A DNA stretch of 64,000 nt from Odontesthes bonariensis (Eukaryota > Chordata > Actinopteri > Atheriniformes > Atherinopsidae): NCBI RefSeq assembly GCF_027942865.1, contig NC_134509.1, positions 26,408,697-26,472,696 on the forward strand, in the 5' to 3' direction. Position numbers and translations under genes: made by a program. This document shows, piece after piece, positions 9,425 to 23,100 of the stretch. Position 1 is the stretch's first letter; each line of letters begins with the position of its first letter. A model generated the notes under the pieces. That model was given only the letters and a program-made list of their open reading frames with translations, had not been told where the DNA came from and ran no database searches.

Positions 9425-10790
9425 AATATCTCACAAACCCCACTTCCAGAAAAGTTTGGGAATTTTCTATAAATGCTTGAAAACCTTGAAACTGTAATGT
9501 GTTCATTTTGCGGCTTCAGGTGTAATCTACATCTGCACGAGACAATGTTTCCTTTTTCACCAGCTTTATTGTATTCAGAAAATATGAACAAATTAAAGAT
9601 TTTATGCTCTAAAATGTTGTTAGAGAGACAAAGAAAGACAGAAAGGTTGAAAGGATAACAGAAGTAACACCGTTCCGTGAGCATCTATCTGCATATTAAT
9701 TGGTGACACGTGTCAGGATTGGGTATAAAAGGAGCTACTGAGGATCCTAATTGTTGCAGTTTTTTAGATTCTCTTCTTCATGATGCACCATATGTTTTCA
9801 ATATGAGACAGATTTGGACTGTAGGCACGGCAATAAAACACACACACTGGGTGGAATGTGGTCTGACATTGTTTGGCTAAATAACCACAGACCTGGGGAA
9901 ATACATCACCTCTGTATCAGTGCTACCTTCATCCTTGCCATGGACCCTGATGCATCCCCATACCATCACAGGTGGTCCCAGGATTACAACATTATATAAA
10001 GATGGCTGTGCAAAAGGGCAGTGCAATAAAATGTACATATAACTATTAACAGTGTATTAACATAACAGATGTGGAGTGCAATGGTGAGTTCACTTACTGC
10101 ACAGAGAGCTGTTGTACAGCGAGACACCTGCTTTTGCACTTTTCTCTGATAACAGTCTGGATGGCCTTTCACATCTTAATCAAGTAGAATCAGACGTCAG
10201 TGTTTTCCCACAAGCAGCTGAAACGTGGACTTGTTTGACCACTGTCTTTCTGTGCATCTGAGACTCATCTCGGCAAAGTTTCTGAGTGTTGAAAACACAG
10301 TTTCAGGTTAAAGCAGTGAACAGTTGAGTGAAAATGGTTTTCTAAGGTACTCCTGAGCCCATGTGGCTTTATTGAGGGCTTGAAGGGCATCCAACACTGG
10401 TTTCCATTTTTGACCTTTATGCACTAAGATTTTTCCAAACTTTTTATTTCTTTTCACAATATCATTCTCTGTAGATGAAAGTTTTTTGCAATCTTGCCTT
10501 GAGAAACATTTGGAACAGAGTGATGATTCTCTGCCAGAGCTTGGCTGAAACTGGTGACACACGACCCATCCTTGTCGGTAAAGACTAAGGCCTCTTTTAC
10601 ACCAAAATGACATGACGAACCAGCAGTGAAAAGAGGCCCTCCAGCTGTGTCTCCTCCTGTCAACAACATCTGAACAAACAAGACAGCACTTGAACACACC
10701 GCAACACCAACTCCCAGCCAGGACGTGTAATCTACACCTGCACGAGACATAGCTCTCCAGTGTAGAAGGGGGCAATAACACGTACATTAA
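9425..10790. mobile_element. decayed DNA-transposon-like repeat
   Basis: It starts CACAAACCCCACTTCCAGAA and contains GATTGGGTATAAAAGGAGC, CCATACCATCACAGGTGG and CTCCTGAGCCCATGTGG. I recall these landmarks from a long dispersed fish repeat whose ends read CCCC-A-TTCCA/GTTTGGGA. A foreign block (about 9985-10160) interrupts it. All frames are broken. A 28-bp motif GTGTAATCTACAYCTGCACG occurs at about 9518 and again at about 10726, hinting at another element on either side or a tandem insertion. Confidence 0.5.
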
Positions 10791-13029
10791 ACACAGAGAA
10801 ACTGTTTCTAAAGCCCCGGTAGATGCTCCTTTTCCACCCAGTCCTCACGCCCTTAATTTACCCCTTCATTTTGAATCAGCAGTTGTGTAAACTTTTAACT
10901 CATACTGTATATCATGTCATTGAATTGTAGTTGTTTGAGTTGGTACTCATTACTTTCATTAATCTGCTGATTATTGTCCCTTATAAAACTTATTGTCTGA
11001 TTTGTTCAAATTTAGAAAATAATGAGAAACACTCTGAAAAGTGCTCTTAAGTGATTATATAAAAAAAGCTGCCAACTGATGAATCTACTTATACTTTCAG
11101 CTGCGCGTGGATGAAGTGGTTGGTATTTTAGCTAATAACATATTTTATAAACTCTCCAGATACTTTGCGTGAGTGATCTTGATTAAAAAAAAGTCAGGCC
11201 TCGGTTTTGATCTTTTACAGCCTACAGCTTCTATATTAAAATGGATTAGAAATGGTCTGCCATATGGTTTGAAGTAATATCAGGAGGACAGTTAGCCCCT
11301 GGGCATGTTCACTTTATTAAATCTGGCACTCTCAGAGAAAAGTTTGGCTAGCCCTGATGCAAATTAGAGACTAAAGTAGTTGCATAATTGTGGTGAGGTA
11401 AAAAGTATGTTATTTCTCTCGAGTAGCAGTATAAAGTGGAATAAAAAGAACCAAAGTACAAATGTTTTTAGCTTTGTACTTAAATACTGTATCTAGTTCC
11501 ATCACACCAAAGTTTAATTGTCCCTGGAAAGACTGCATGTGGACACCAACTTAATAAAATCATCATGAAATTTTATGGTTCAAGATTAATGGTTCTCCCT
11601 CCTCAACTCTTTAAACTGCCATTGATATTGTCCCACATTCCTGTATCTTTTCAGGAGAAGCCTCAAAAGGGTTGTACTCGACAACAAGAACTGACTGATT
11701 GTACCAGACTGTCCAGCTTGCTTGTGAAAGAAAACCATCCTGAAACCACATTGGTTATAAAACCCATGAACCACAGTAAGAATCTTCAAATTCTTATGCC
11801 AGATAACAGATCCTCCAAAACCCACAGCCTCAAAAGCCTTGGAAGACAGATGTGCTTCTAATTTGGGATCTCAGTTCAATAAGTGCTTTAAAACCTCTGC
11901 TTTATGTGCCTTGTGTTTGACTTTGAACGATCAGGCGTTGAAGGGTGCGAGCAACAGTCCGGTTTGATCATGTCAGGTAGGATAACTTCCACCATCTGTA
12001 AATGCCTCTAGGTTGGCACACCAGTAGAGGAGCAAACATCAGATTAATCCATCAGAGGCTGGAGGCGGACTGCCTGTGGAGTAAATCACACAAAGTGAGA
12101 GTCCAGGGAATATTACTGTCAAAGGAATCTACCAGAGAAGAGAGGAAGAAGGAATCTTAAAAGGAAAGAGTACCAAACAGAAATTATTTCTTAGAAACCT
12201 TAAATATATGCTAATTTCTCCCTCCAACATCACTGCACAGACAAGGACCAATCAGTCAACTGTTTAATCTTGTCAGAGCAAAGGCGCACGCTTCCCATCG
12301 TTTGTACAAAACAACTCAAATTTCCTTTTCTGAACAAGAGGAAGACTGTGACACCTCAGATTTGGTCTACGTAGCGCTCAGTGATATGTGAATTTGAATA
12401 TTCACGTTTATTCCAATTTAATTCTCAGCTTTTAGAGACGTTCAGAAACACTGAAATTATAAAGTGTTTAAACTTTAAACTTAATTTAGCCACTTATAAT
12501 TCATCAGTAAAGGATGAATGACCTGCACCAGAGGTAAGATTAATGACACCATTCATATTCAAGGTGTTATAAATTGGCTTTATTCTTAAACTTTATGTAT
12601 TCATATTCTGTAGTTCACTAGATAATCTATGTTCCTAGTTTGTACGTTTACACTCTGCTCATACAAACGCAATGTTTGTCCAAGACTTTAAGATGACGTA
12701 GCGGGATAAAATAACTGGGTCAGATAAAGCATCTCTTAGGACAGATAGGTCTGGTACAGTAGATGCACGCCTGAAACAACACTCACACACACACATCACT
12801 TATCACATCCAAAGAACATGATGAAGACGGTGGATGGCCTGCTCACAGCATGAGTAAATGTTCAATGATGTGTTGTCAAGTGTAGGTACAACCTCTAAGA
12901 TAAAGGTGAACATAAATATGAAATGTTTCCGGATATCGGGACTTGGTCGGACGGATTTCATGCGAGAACTCTGTCTCTCCAAGTCCAGCGCTGATACTTG
13001 ACTTGTGACCTCCAATAAATACTTTGTTT
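10791..13029. other. gene-free stretch
   Basis: Over 2 kb of AT-rich sequence. ORFs at 11565-11861 and its antisense show no domain or splice context that I recognise. I see nothing else in it. Confidence 0.45.
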
Positions 13030-14217
13030 AACTTAAGACTGCTCCAACTTGTTCTTGGGCTTCCAATAAAAGAATCTGTGCTAATGGGGAAAAAAAAAAT
13101 GGACCACACTCAGTGAATAATTCCCTATACTCCCTATAATATAGATCAGTGAGCAATGCTGACCAACATATCATTGGAGTCATCAGGTGGGAACCTCCTT
13201 TCATCAGTGTTTCGTCTAATTGGGCCCACGACACCTCCAGGAGGGTAGACAATGACCACTGGCGTCCCAGAGTCACCCCCCTAATGCCAGCCAACACTGC
13301 TCCTCACACCACAACAACCATCTTTTACAACCACAAGCTACCTCAGCCTCTCACCAACTGCACACCAGTCACAGCGGGGTGGGGATGCAAACCCTAGTTC
13401 GGGTAGGGGGAGAAATAAAAGAGGTAAAGATAAGTAGGAATGGGATTCAAACCCTGGTTCGGGTAGGGGGTAATGAAAATATAGAGGGTGCCAGAGGTGG
13501 AGGCAGGAAAAAACACACTAGCAGATTCAGCAGACAAACTCATCTAAACAGTCCTATAATCACTAAAAATGCCAGCAAAAACAAAGCCATACAACTCACT
13601 CAAAGTCAACTCACCCAAAATGGCCGCCTGGTTTCAAAAGGCTCACATGGGCCACACCCTCCACTTAAATATCTTGAACTAGAGCCCTGCACAATATTAC
13701 TGGGCATGTATTGTTGTAATGTTTTAAATACTTGAACGCAGTTTTTCTAGAGAATATAATTGTTTTGTATATGGGATTATCGTCCATCGACTCTTTTGGG
13801 CTTTCACATGCGCGAGCCTACAACTAACCGGTGAGTTACATGCTGTTTATAAAGTTGTTTTGTAACGTCCCCATGCCAGTAATGTGAGAACCATGCATAT
13901 GGTTTTGATGGTAAGGCTTGTGACTTTATTGTCGGATGGTTTATAAAGTGGTGTGACGTTTCTGCTGTGTGCAAGTTGTTGTTTTACGTGGAAGGGTTAG
14001 CAGTTGCCCCTTAGCCACCACGTATTAGCCTCGCATGACACGCTGTGCGAACAGCGCGATCTCCACACAGGGAGCGCCGATTTGCACCTCTCTGTGTCCT
14101 ACTATCAGTATTTGCCAACCTCTAGCAATGGAAACGCGCTTCAAATGCCCCGGAGTTCCCCTTTAAAAGAAAAATAATAAAATTATATCCAAGACTTGTG
14201 GAAAGAAGTAAAATGAT
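13030..14217. other. non-coding with a short tandem duplication
   Basis: A segment with AAACCCTAGTTCGGGTAGGG at about 13389 recurs as AAACCCTGGTTCGGGTAGGG at about 13450, so roughly 60 bp is duplicated. Parts around 13150-13370 and 13790-14170 have the GC-richer feel of dispersed repeats, the latter ending in a GGAGTTCCCCTTTAA motif. I could not define their ends. Confidence 0.4.
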
Positions 14218-14224
14218 TTAAAAG

Positions 14225-16115
14225 CAAATAAAGCGATAAGCAGCAGGAGGAAGCAGAGACACGTCTGCACTCTTCAGAAGCAGGAAGCAGTATACTTGGT
14301 CATGGCGCCATGTATACCGGCCTTGTGACACACTAACCTTACAACCTGACAAAATATGCCTTAGAGTTGCAGTACCTGAACATAACGAACATAACGGGTC
14401 TCCATTTACCCAGAGTTTTAGGTTCTGGGGAGTTGGCAATACATCATATGTTGCACTTATCAAAAATCTAATACTCCTTTCCTCCATACTCCACAGCTCT
14501 TTTCAACTAAGCTTTTTCTTCTCTACACCTTCCCAATTCAACCACCGTCCCTGCTTAGCCTTTGCACCCCTTAACATTTCCTCCTGTCTACGAACCTGCT
14601 CAACAACTAGCTTTCTCTTCTCCTTGGGACCTGCTCTACTCCACACTGGTTTGCCTGGGCCAAGCCCCAAGCCTCCCCAGCCCCAAGCCTCCCCAGCCTT
14701 TTTGCACATTACCCACAATCTCTGCATGTCTAAGAGTTGCTTCTGCCTCCTGAGCTGCCATTCTTGGTTTCCACTTCCTCCCCTAGGTTGGGTTTGGAAC
14801 CACCTTACTAACTACCACATCTTTACTCCCAGCTAACAGGAGCTCTGTCCTAACTTTAGTACATTTAAACTCCTCTACTAGACTAGATACTGGGAGCTGG
14901 AGTATGCCTTTCCCATACAGTACCACAGTACTTAAGCATCTAGGAACACCTAGCCACTTCCTAATATAAAAAATAACTAATCTTTCCATTTTTTCTACAA
15001 CAGATAATGGAATCTCATACACAGACAGTGGCCACATCAACCTAGGAAACAATCCAAACTGCAGACACCACCGCTTCAACTTTCCTGGAAGCTCTGATTT
15101 ATCTATTCTATCCAGTCCCTCAGCAACATCTTTCCGAAAACACTGCCCGCACTCCATCATTCATGTCTGCCTGGTACCACCTGCCTAAACTCTTTACTGC
15201 TTTTCCCTAATTATTGGAATGTTTTATTCATCTATTACAAACTATCTATCACTTAATTTCCCTCTACTTATTGAGATACTTCTAGACTTAGTATGTTTGA
15301 TTTTCATACCAGCCACCTTTAGATTTTTATTAAGTCTTTCAAGTATTCTCGTCATACATGGCACTGTTGTAGTCACTAACGTCATATCATCCATATATGC
15401 CCTAATTGGTGTAAGGCGCATGCCATCCTGACGTCTCTCTCCACCTACAACCCACTTGGAAGCTCTAATAATTATCTCCATCGCCATTGTAAATGCTAAT
15501 GGAGAAATCGTACCCCCTGCCATAATGCCTATTTCTAGCCTCTGCCAGCCTGTTGTGAAACCTGCTGTACTTAGGCACAGTCTAATATCCTGAAAATATG
15601 CTCTTACTAAGTTAACAACTACTACAGGCACTCTAAAATACTCAAATGCTTTCCAAATAAGGCTATGTGGCACTGAACCAAATGCATTTGCTAGATCCAG
15701 AAATATAACATGCAAATCTTTTTTCTCAATCTTGGCTGTCTGAATCTGATGCCAAATCATGCTAGTGTGCTCTAAACACCCTGCGAAACCTGGTATTCCT
15801 GCCTTTTGCACAGTAGTATCTATCAAGGTATTCTTTTCTAAATAACTAGCTAATTTCTGTGCAACTAAAGAAAATCTTCCCCTCTACATTTAGGAGAGAG
15901 ATCATCCGGAACTGACTCAGGTCCAAGGACTCTTTCTCCTTTGAAATAAGAACGCCTCCTGCCCTACGCCATGCTCTAGAAATAACCCGTTTCTCCCAAA
16001 CTATTCTTAATTGCCTCCACAAAAACTTTAGGATATCAGGTGCACTTTTATAAACCCAATTCATAAAGATGGTGACGGCAGCAGCCCTGGAAAAAGGACA
16101 CAAGATATTAAACCA
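14225..16115 (-). mobile_element. decayed non-LTR retrotransposon (reverse transcriptase remnant)
   Basis: Read on the minus strand, broken frames carry reverse-transcriptase landmarks in order. These are WRRAGGVLISKEKES and FRMISLLNVEGK (about 15960-15880), FLDLANAFGSVPH (about 15700), GIMAGGTISPLAF (about 15500) and the catalytic A-Y-M-D-D box (YMDD at about 15386-15397). A post-RT region with LPGKLKRWCLQFG and RKWLGVPRCLS (about 15090-14930) follows, then a C-terminal zinc-knuckle-like CSLCSGTATLRHILSGCK (about 14390-14335). Several frameshifts and stops separate these blocks, so it is dead. The LDLANA signature resembles elements I associate with the R2/NeSL side of the LINE tree, but clade assignment needs a tree. 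Confidence 0.85.
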
Positions 16116-16569
16116 AACTGGGCTCAAATGAAGGCGGCTTAAAGGTGTTTTGCTTCGAACTTGCTCAGTGTTTTCATCAGCAGGGGTTTGACCTCGAGTG
16201 AAAGCACTGTGACACAATAAAAGCTGTACTTTCCCAGCTCAAAAATAAGTTATTATGTGATAAGAAAAAGAAAAAGAGCAGTGAGTTTTTTTTTTCCTAT
16301 AAACTCAAGTGACATCATTTTTTGTCTTAAATAATCTTGAATGAACAGTAAAAGAAAAAAGTTATGTCAATAAAAGGAAACAAAAATACACACAGGTTGA
16401 CAGATTACAATGTGATCTAGTTAGCTCACATTTCAGTTTAAATTCATTTGTATTGAATACTTTTTAATCCCCGAATGGAAATGTTATTGTTCCTGATAGA
16501 CAATAGAAAATGGATGGATGGATATTATTGAGGAAAAAAGAACAATTCAGTTGTCAAACACTTGAAAAG
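16116..16569. other. non-coding spacer
   Basis: AT-rich spacer between the LINE remnant and the wiz polyadenylation signal. A short GGATGGATGGAT run sits at about 16510. No gene is seen. Confidence 0.5.
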
Positions 16570-16575
16570 TTTATT
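16570..16575 (-). terminator. likely wiz polyadenylation signal
   Basis: AATAAA on the minus strand (TTTATT on plus), about 620 nt downstream of the wiz stop codon. This would give a 3' UTR of ordinary length. Confidence 0.5.
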
Positions 16576-17192
16576 TTGTATGACATCTGGAAATAATTAA
16601 AAAGAAAACATGACACATACACTAAGAGAAAATTTGTACAAGAGAAAATTTCATTTATATAATGTATAAAAAAATTAAAAAAGAAAACGCATAACAACCA
16701 GAAAAAAAAGGGGGAAAAACCTCAAATAAATCAGTAAAATATCGACATGTTAACAAGATTTAACATTGCAAGACTGTGCAAAAAGACAATATCAGCATCC
16801 TTTGATGAAAAAATAACCCCACAGAGTAAAACATTTCAAAATAAATGCATAATATAACATTCGTTTAAGACTATACATGTAACTGTAATCTATACTGATC
16901 TCGTCAATTTTGATTGATTTGTCATTGTGGAACACAGCGTTTATGAGCCAAAAATGCTACATCCCATCCAATCACATCTGACATCAGCTCAAAAGGAGAA
17001 AAATATGAGAGCAGGCGGAGCAATACCATAAAAATGAGGGTTATCAACACTGAAGTGGATTTTACCTGAGTGAATTACACTGTGCTGCTTCCATCTTATA
17101 GCTCATGCTTGCCCTCCCAAGGACAAGTAGGGAACGTCCATTTATCTTTATTTTTATAAGAAGACATCACTCCTTCTTGAGGATTTGGTGGA

Positions 17193-20100
17193 TTAGACAG
17201 CGACGGGTTGAACGAGTGTGGGAGCCGTCACAGGTGCAGCAGGTGGAGCTTCTTTGCCTTTGTAGCCCAGTGACAGGATGTGTTTCTGCAGGTGTGTGAT
17301 CCACCGCTCTTGAATGGACAGAGGTCCATGAAACACTTCTTCACAGAACCTGAACAGCAGGGACAGACAGAGGAAAGACCTGAACTGAATCCAATCGGGT
17401 TAAAGAAACACAACTTCCACGGTAACTGTTTGTTTAAAAGTTGCAGTGGTTTATGTTTTGCTAATTGGACACAAGTATGTCTTTATTAGCTAGTTTTTTT
17501 TTTTTTTAAGAAGGAAAAACCAAGCAAAGACAAAAACATCAAACTATTCCTTTAACTACAAACCCCAATTCCAATGTTGGGACATTGTGTAAATAAAAAC
17601 AGAAGACAATCATTTACAACCAATATTCAACTGAATACACTACAGAGACATGATATTTAAAGTTCAAACTGATAAACTTTATTGTTTTTTTTTTGCAAAT
17701 ATTTACTTATTTTGAGTGTGATGCCTGCAACACATTTAAAAAAAAAAAAAAATCTGGGACAGGGGCAACTAAAGACTGGGAAGGCTCAAAAAAACGTTCC
17801 ACAGTGAACAGGTTAACTGGAAACAGGTGAATGACATAATTGGTTAAAAAAGGAATATCCCTGAGAGTCTCAGTCGTTCACTTCCACTGCGTGAGAAAAT
17901 AGCCCAACAGGTTTAAGAAGCACGTTTCTCAAAGTGCAAGTGCAAGAAATTCATCTAAAGTCCATAATATCATCAAATTAATTCATCTGGACTGTTGTTT
18001 GTTTTTAATCATTTTAATTGTCTTATTTGTTTAATGCTTCTTCCACTCCCTGCTGCAATGCTTTTATTTTATGTAAAGCGCTTTGAATTGTTTTGTACAT
18101 GAAATGTGCAATACAAATAAATTTGATTTGATTTGATTTGAAAAGATACAGAGTATTCAGAGGAATTTCTGCATGTAAGCAGCAAGGCGAAAAACCATCT
18201 GGGCACAGGAACACTTTGGAGATGGACTGACGCTGTGGTCCGACGAGTCCAATTTTCAAAGTGTTTTTGGAAATCATGGACTTCGCGTCCCTCGGGCCAA
18301 AGAGGAAAAGGTCCAAAAGTAAAAAAAAACAGCATCTGGGATGGTGTGGGGTTGTGTTCTTATTCAGGGACGTCCCTAGCCTGGGAATTCCCATGCTGCT
18401 TTGCGCTCGATTTCATTCTCACTGCAAAGTCAGCCTGGAAACCACCGCCCTTATTTTTGCTAGAGTTTGGGAACCAATCACAGAACGGGGGGGGGGGGGG
18501 GGGGGCAGCAAGACAATGACGACGTCTATGCGCTACACCGAAGCTTGTAGAGTGTTAATCCAACATGGCAGCGGACACAACGTTACCGTTCAATGCAGCC
18601 TTAGAAAGTGTTTCGGAGTAGATTCACCCTGGGGTCATTTGAACCGTGACATCCAGCCAAGTAGCCCACCCGAAGTTTTTCCGATATTGGCTGAACATCA
18701 GCTGAGTTACTGAGTTATCCCGAATAGCTTAGTACAAGCGCTAACGGACCCTGGCAGTATCTCCAAAATTACCACACTAAAATCACATGTCATGACACCA
18801 AACTTCTACAGTTGTACAAATATGGTCTGTACTCACAAAACGATGCATTTGGAAGTTTGTACATAGTCCAGGAGTTTATTATTATCATCAACACAAGCCT
18901 GATAGCTTTTCTGCTGCTAAAGCTTCGTTGACGTCACTTCTGGGAGCTGGGAGCTTCAAAGTAAGATGAGGGTTGATCTACTACTGTAGACAACAAAGCA
19001 AGGCTGCTCAATTTCTCCATTATTAAAATAAATTCACAACTCTACAATATAAAAATTCATGTAGAATATAGCATATAGGCCTACTTTGTTGTCAATTTAA
19101 GTAGCTTAGAGCGCAAGTTTACTTTTATTTTCCATTTTTTTCTTCTTCCTCGTCGAATTTCTGTCGTCATCTGGTATAAGTGATACAATTGGCTATGAAT
19201 CGCGCGCAAAGCAGCATGGGAAGAACCTGACGTCATTTGATAGACATTCGTAGCGCCCAATAAACGGCTCCAGGCATTCGTAAACCACGCCTCAAATACG
19301 AGAAAATGCACACCTAGTTCCCAGACCACCATCTCATCGAGATTGTGGACGCGTCAGCCAGGCTAGGACGTCCCTGCTTATTTCGGCACATTCTGCATGT
19401 GTTACAACAGCGTGGCTGAGTAGAAAAAGAGTGCGGGGAAATGTGTGATGCATTATGCAGCGTGAACTTCTGCCGCTCTCGTCTCTTGTTTGTGTAATCT
19501 GCACTGTTGGACCCCATTATGGTCTTTTCTCAGCAAATAAAGGGTATGAACCACCACTGAGTGGAAAAACATTCAACATGGCTGTCATCGCTAGTCAGGA
19601 GGTTAATAAGAAATGATCATCATCTTAAAATAATATTTAAAGATGGGTCATTAAAAGCTGGCCAGAAATCAGGTTTCCTGATGTTTACGTGTCTTCATTT
19701 GTGGGCCAGAAAAATACATGAAGCAAACCCTGAAAGCATATAAAAGTCTGGATGCCTGGTCGCACTTCAAAGAGGGATTTTCCAGCAAAATGAAGGCGAC
19801 AAAGACACCAGCTGACAATCTGGTTGTATACAGAAAGGTTCATGCCAACATCTTTTATTTCATTCAAACCTTTGTACTGAAAACTGAGTGGCTGGATGAG
19901 GAATCCACTGTGCAGCCTATGTGATATGTGACCACAGTCATGAGACAGTTTAAATGTTTTGGGAGCGCACTTTTTACCACTTTAAGCTTCATATCCTTCC
20001 CCCTTCGACTAATAACACTGGAAAAACATTTGATGTGTAAACCTGGGAATTAGGATCACAAGGCAGGTGAAGAGTGTGATTTAACCATCCTTTAAGACCT

Positions 20101-23100
20101 CAATAATTTAAATATTAAGTGACTTTCTGTATTCATATCAGATGCAGAATAGACCTGTTAGTGTTCCTCTAAGGTTGTCTCGACTAGCTAACATCCAACC
20201 CTAAAAGAAGTCTTGTTTTTCCATCAAACTCAAAAACACTGCAGGTACACGGACTATAAGCATGAAGTGCATTCGTAATATCGTACAATAATGATTTTTA
20301 CTTAATTAATTTTCTGGCCCTGGATGCCAGTTGTCTTAGTGACTTTAAGAAATCCGTTTTCTCTTCTTGTTAGTTTCTAGAATTTTGTGAAAAGAAAACC
20401 TGACTTCTTTCTGAATCTGTTGATGCAGTTGATTGTACAGCAGCTCTTTACCATTTTCCACGTGTTTTCCAGCTAGTCAAACAATCCACGGTCATTGAGA
20501 CGGCTGTTTTTTTTGCCACTCACTGGATATAACCAGGTGTAACAACTTACAGTCACTTTTCTGACAACACTGCCTACCCTGTATTTAGCATTAGCATCCG
20601 ACTGGCTGTTGAAATTTCATCCACTGAGTATGGATTCATCTATTTTTTTCATCCCTTTCTCATCCGATCTTTTTCCACAACCAGCAAGTCAAGCATTGCC
20701 AATACCACTCCTGCAACAAAGTACTAACTAACCAGATCCCTAAACTAGACACAATATTATATACTGAGCGAACGACGAGTGATGATAAGCAAACACTTCT
20801 TCAAGTCCCTTAAAATGTCCAGATGCTGGCAATGCAAGACATCCTGCGAGGACCCTTTCACTGCTGCTAGTTTATTATGTTGATTTGGTGTATAACAGCC
20901 CTGAAACTGATAAAGTTTGTTTCTACAGCAGTTAAATAGAAACACAGAGGTTGTTTTATTGACTCACCTGCACTTGAGGGAATATATTTTACCCACTAGT
21001 TTCACTAGAGGAGTAAGTGGGGGCTTTGGCAGCAGAGCAGGGATGATGCCAGACCGTGATGGCTGCTGGAAGTTTTTGCCACGATTCTCCTCCCCTAAAG
21101 AAACTCCATGTTTTAGGGGATGGACCCCTGAAATCAACAAGACAAGTGTTACAGGAATTTCAAACAGCAGCACAACATTATCCAGCTATCTTCCAACCCC
21201 TGCCATCTCTCACCCCTTGTTGTGCGTGCATGGAGGCTGCTGTGGTCCTTTCTGCTCGCTCTGTGTTCGTGCTGCTGCTGGGACAACTTCGGGCTGCTGC
21301 TCGGCACAGTTTCAGAGTCCGTGGACATAGAGGGCGAAGCAACAGCTCTCTGGGACTGGAACAAAAAATGCCAATGATTAAAAATCCACCTCATTAATTG
21401 ATCCCGAGTATCGGAAGCAGACTCATTTTAGAGCACAGCCCACCTTCTTGATGTAGAGGTCTCCAAAACGATAGCGTCTGGTTATTTCTGCCACCTTGGC
21501 GGGGTCTTTTCGGATCAACTCACTGAGGAGTTCGATCGGTGAAGTCGCTCCGTCTGCCTTCCATTCAAAGAGGCCCAGCTGTCGGAGATGGGCCCGTGCG
21601 TGACTGGCCAGGGCCTTGCGGTTTTCAAAGTCGAATCCACAAAGCTCACAGGAAGTGTCTGACACACGGAGTAACATATCAACCATGTGCAACCAGATTA
21701 CAGTGATTGTGATTACATGACAGGTATTGTACACACATATCAGCTCAACCTTCATAACCATTCATAATGTTTTGAAAAATAAAACGATTCAACTTTGGTT
21801 GGAAATTAATGTTGTGACATTGCAGAAGCTTATTCAACTGATGCCACAGGGAACGTTTGCTGTAATCACACTTTAAGGTAATTCAACTAAATATTACAGT
21901 GCGCTACAAGCAGTATAAAGTGGGTCATGTTTTGGCAAGGCCTGATCCAAGTGCCCGTCTCGCAAAGAAAAAGCAAATAACAATATTTGTGTTTTCTAAC
22001 CAAAATAGCACATACAGACGGAGACACACTTTGTTTACTTTACGTCATGTGTGCGGGACTGGATTTAGAAAGCAATTTCCTTTTCCTTAGCTGGTTTGCC
22101 TCATTGTGTATCTATATTAGAATCCATAACGTCACACCGCAGTGCGAGTACTACAGACTTCAAATGTTATTGAAATGAAACATAATTGCCAAAGAAAGAA
22201 ATCCTAAATTTTGACAGTTTCACATTAAAACTGTCCAGTGGTAATAGTGTAATTGGCTTGAGAATTTGTCATAATTATCCATGATAAGCAGCACATGCTG
22301 TAGAAACAGGCCATCATTGAGAACAGATGTGATAATAAGATCAATACAAATATAGTAATTTAGCTCCAATCAGCTCGGTTTATTCCTGCCAAAGATGGAA
22401 ATGCTAAAAGAAGGTATTTTTTTTGGTTTTCAAGAGTAAAAAGTGCATTTTTCTAGAATCATTTTCATCATTTGGACGAACTCTTAAGCCCTATTCGGAC
22501 GGGACTAGTTCAATGGGCGGACGTATGGTAATGTTGGTTAACCAGACGACGCCAGGGAGAAGAAATGACCAATTCGGACGGTACAAGAAATCCCTGTAAT
22601 ATTCATCTAACATGGGAGGAGCTGTTGGTTACGCACAACTGTCACATCCTGGATGCCATGCACGTCTTCATTTCACTTCCGTAAACCCCATCTGTAAACA
22701 GACATGGCGCCGACCATGCGTGCTTGCAAGCAGCGCTTCATCCAGAACCTCCATGTTTGCAAACAGACACACCTAATTGTTTCTCTCAAGGATGTGACGA
22801 CATATTCCGTACTTATTACCGAAGGTCGCATTCGCACGGGATTAGTATTACCTATGGTAGATACTCCGGACCGTTTCACAGGAGGTAGAATTCTCGGCAA
22901 AGTTTACCGACATACTCCGCTATCTTTACTGACATGGCGCGTTCAGACGGGACTAGATTTCCCGGTTATTATTACTTTACCCCAGGTCCCCCCATTAAAC
23001 TAGTCCCGTCCGAATAGGGCTTTAGTAGTTTTTTGCAGGAGTGATTCAGTGATCAAGTTGACCAAAGTTTGTGATAAAAACCAAGCCAAAGTACATTGGT

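Larger units (their letters stand above)
17557..19470. mobile_element. DNA-transposon-like repeat in the last wiz intron
   Basis: It starts CAAACCCCAATTCCAATGTT and contains TTCACTTCCACTGCGTGAG, GGAGATGGACTGACGCTGTG, GTCCGACGAGTCCA and, after an interruption, CATTCTGCATGTGTTACAAC. I recall these landmarks in this order from a long teleost repeat. Two other elements have landed in it (17978-18139 and 18377-19365). No intact ORF remains. Confidence 0.65.

Noticed and set aside
10308..10787. 159-aa minus-strand ORF with cysteines
   Set aside because: It lies in a decayed dispersed repeat, overlaps another open frame and has no recognised domain.
13376..13473. tRNA-like B-box sequences (GGTTCGGGT)
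   Set aside because: No cloverleaf could be drawn around either copy, and the A-box is missing.
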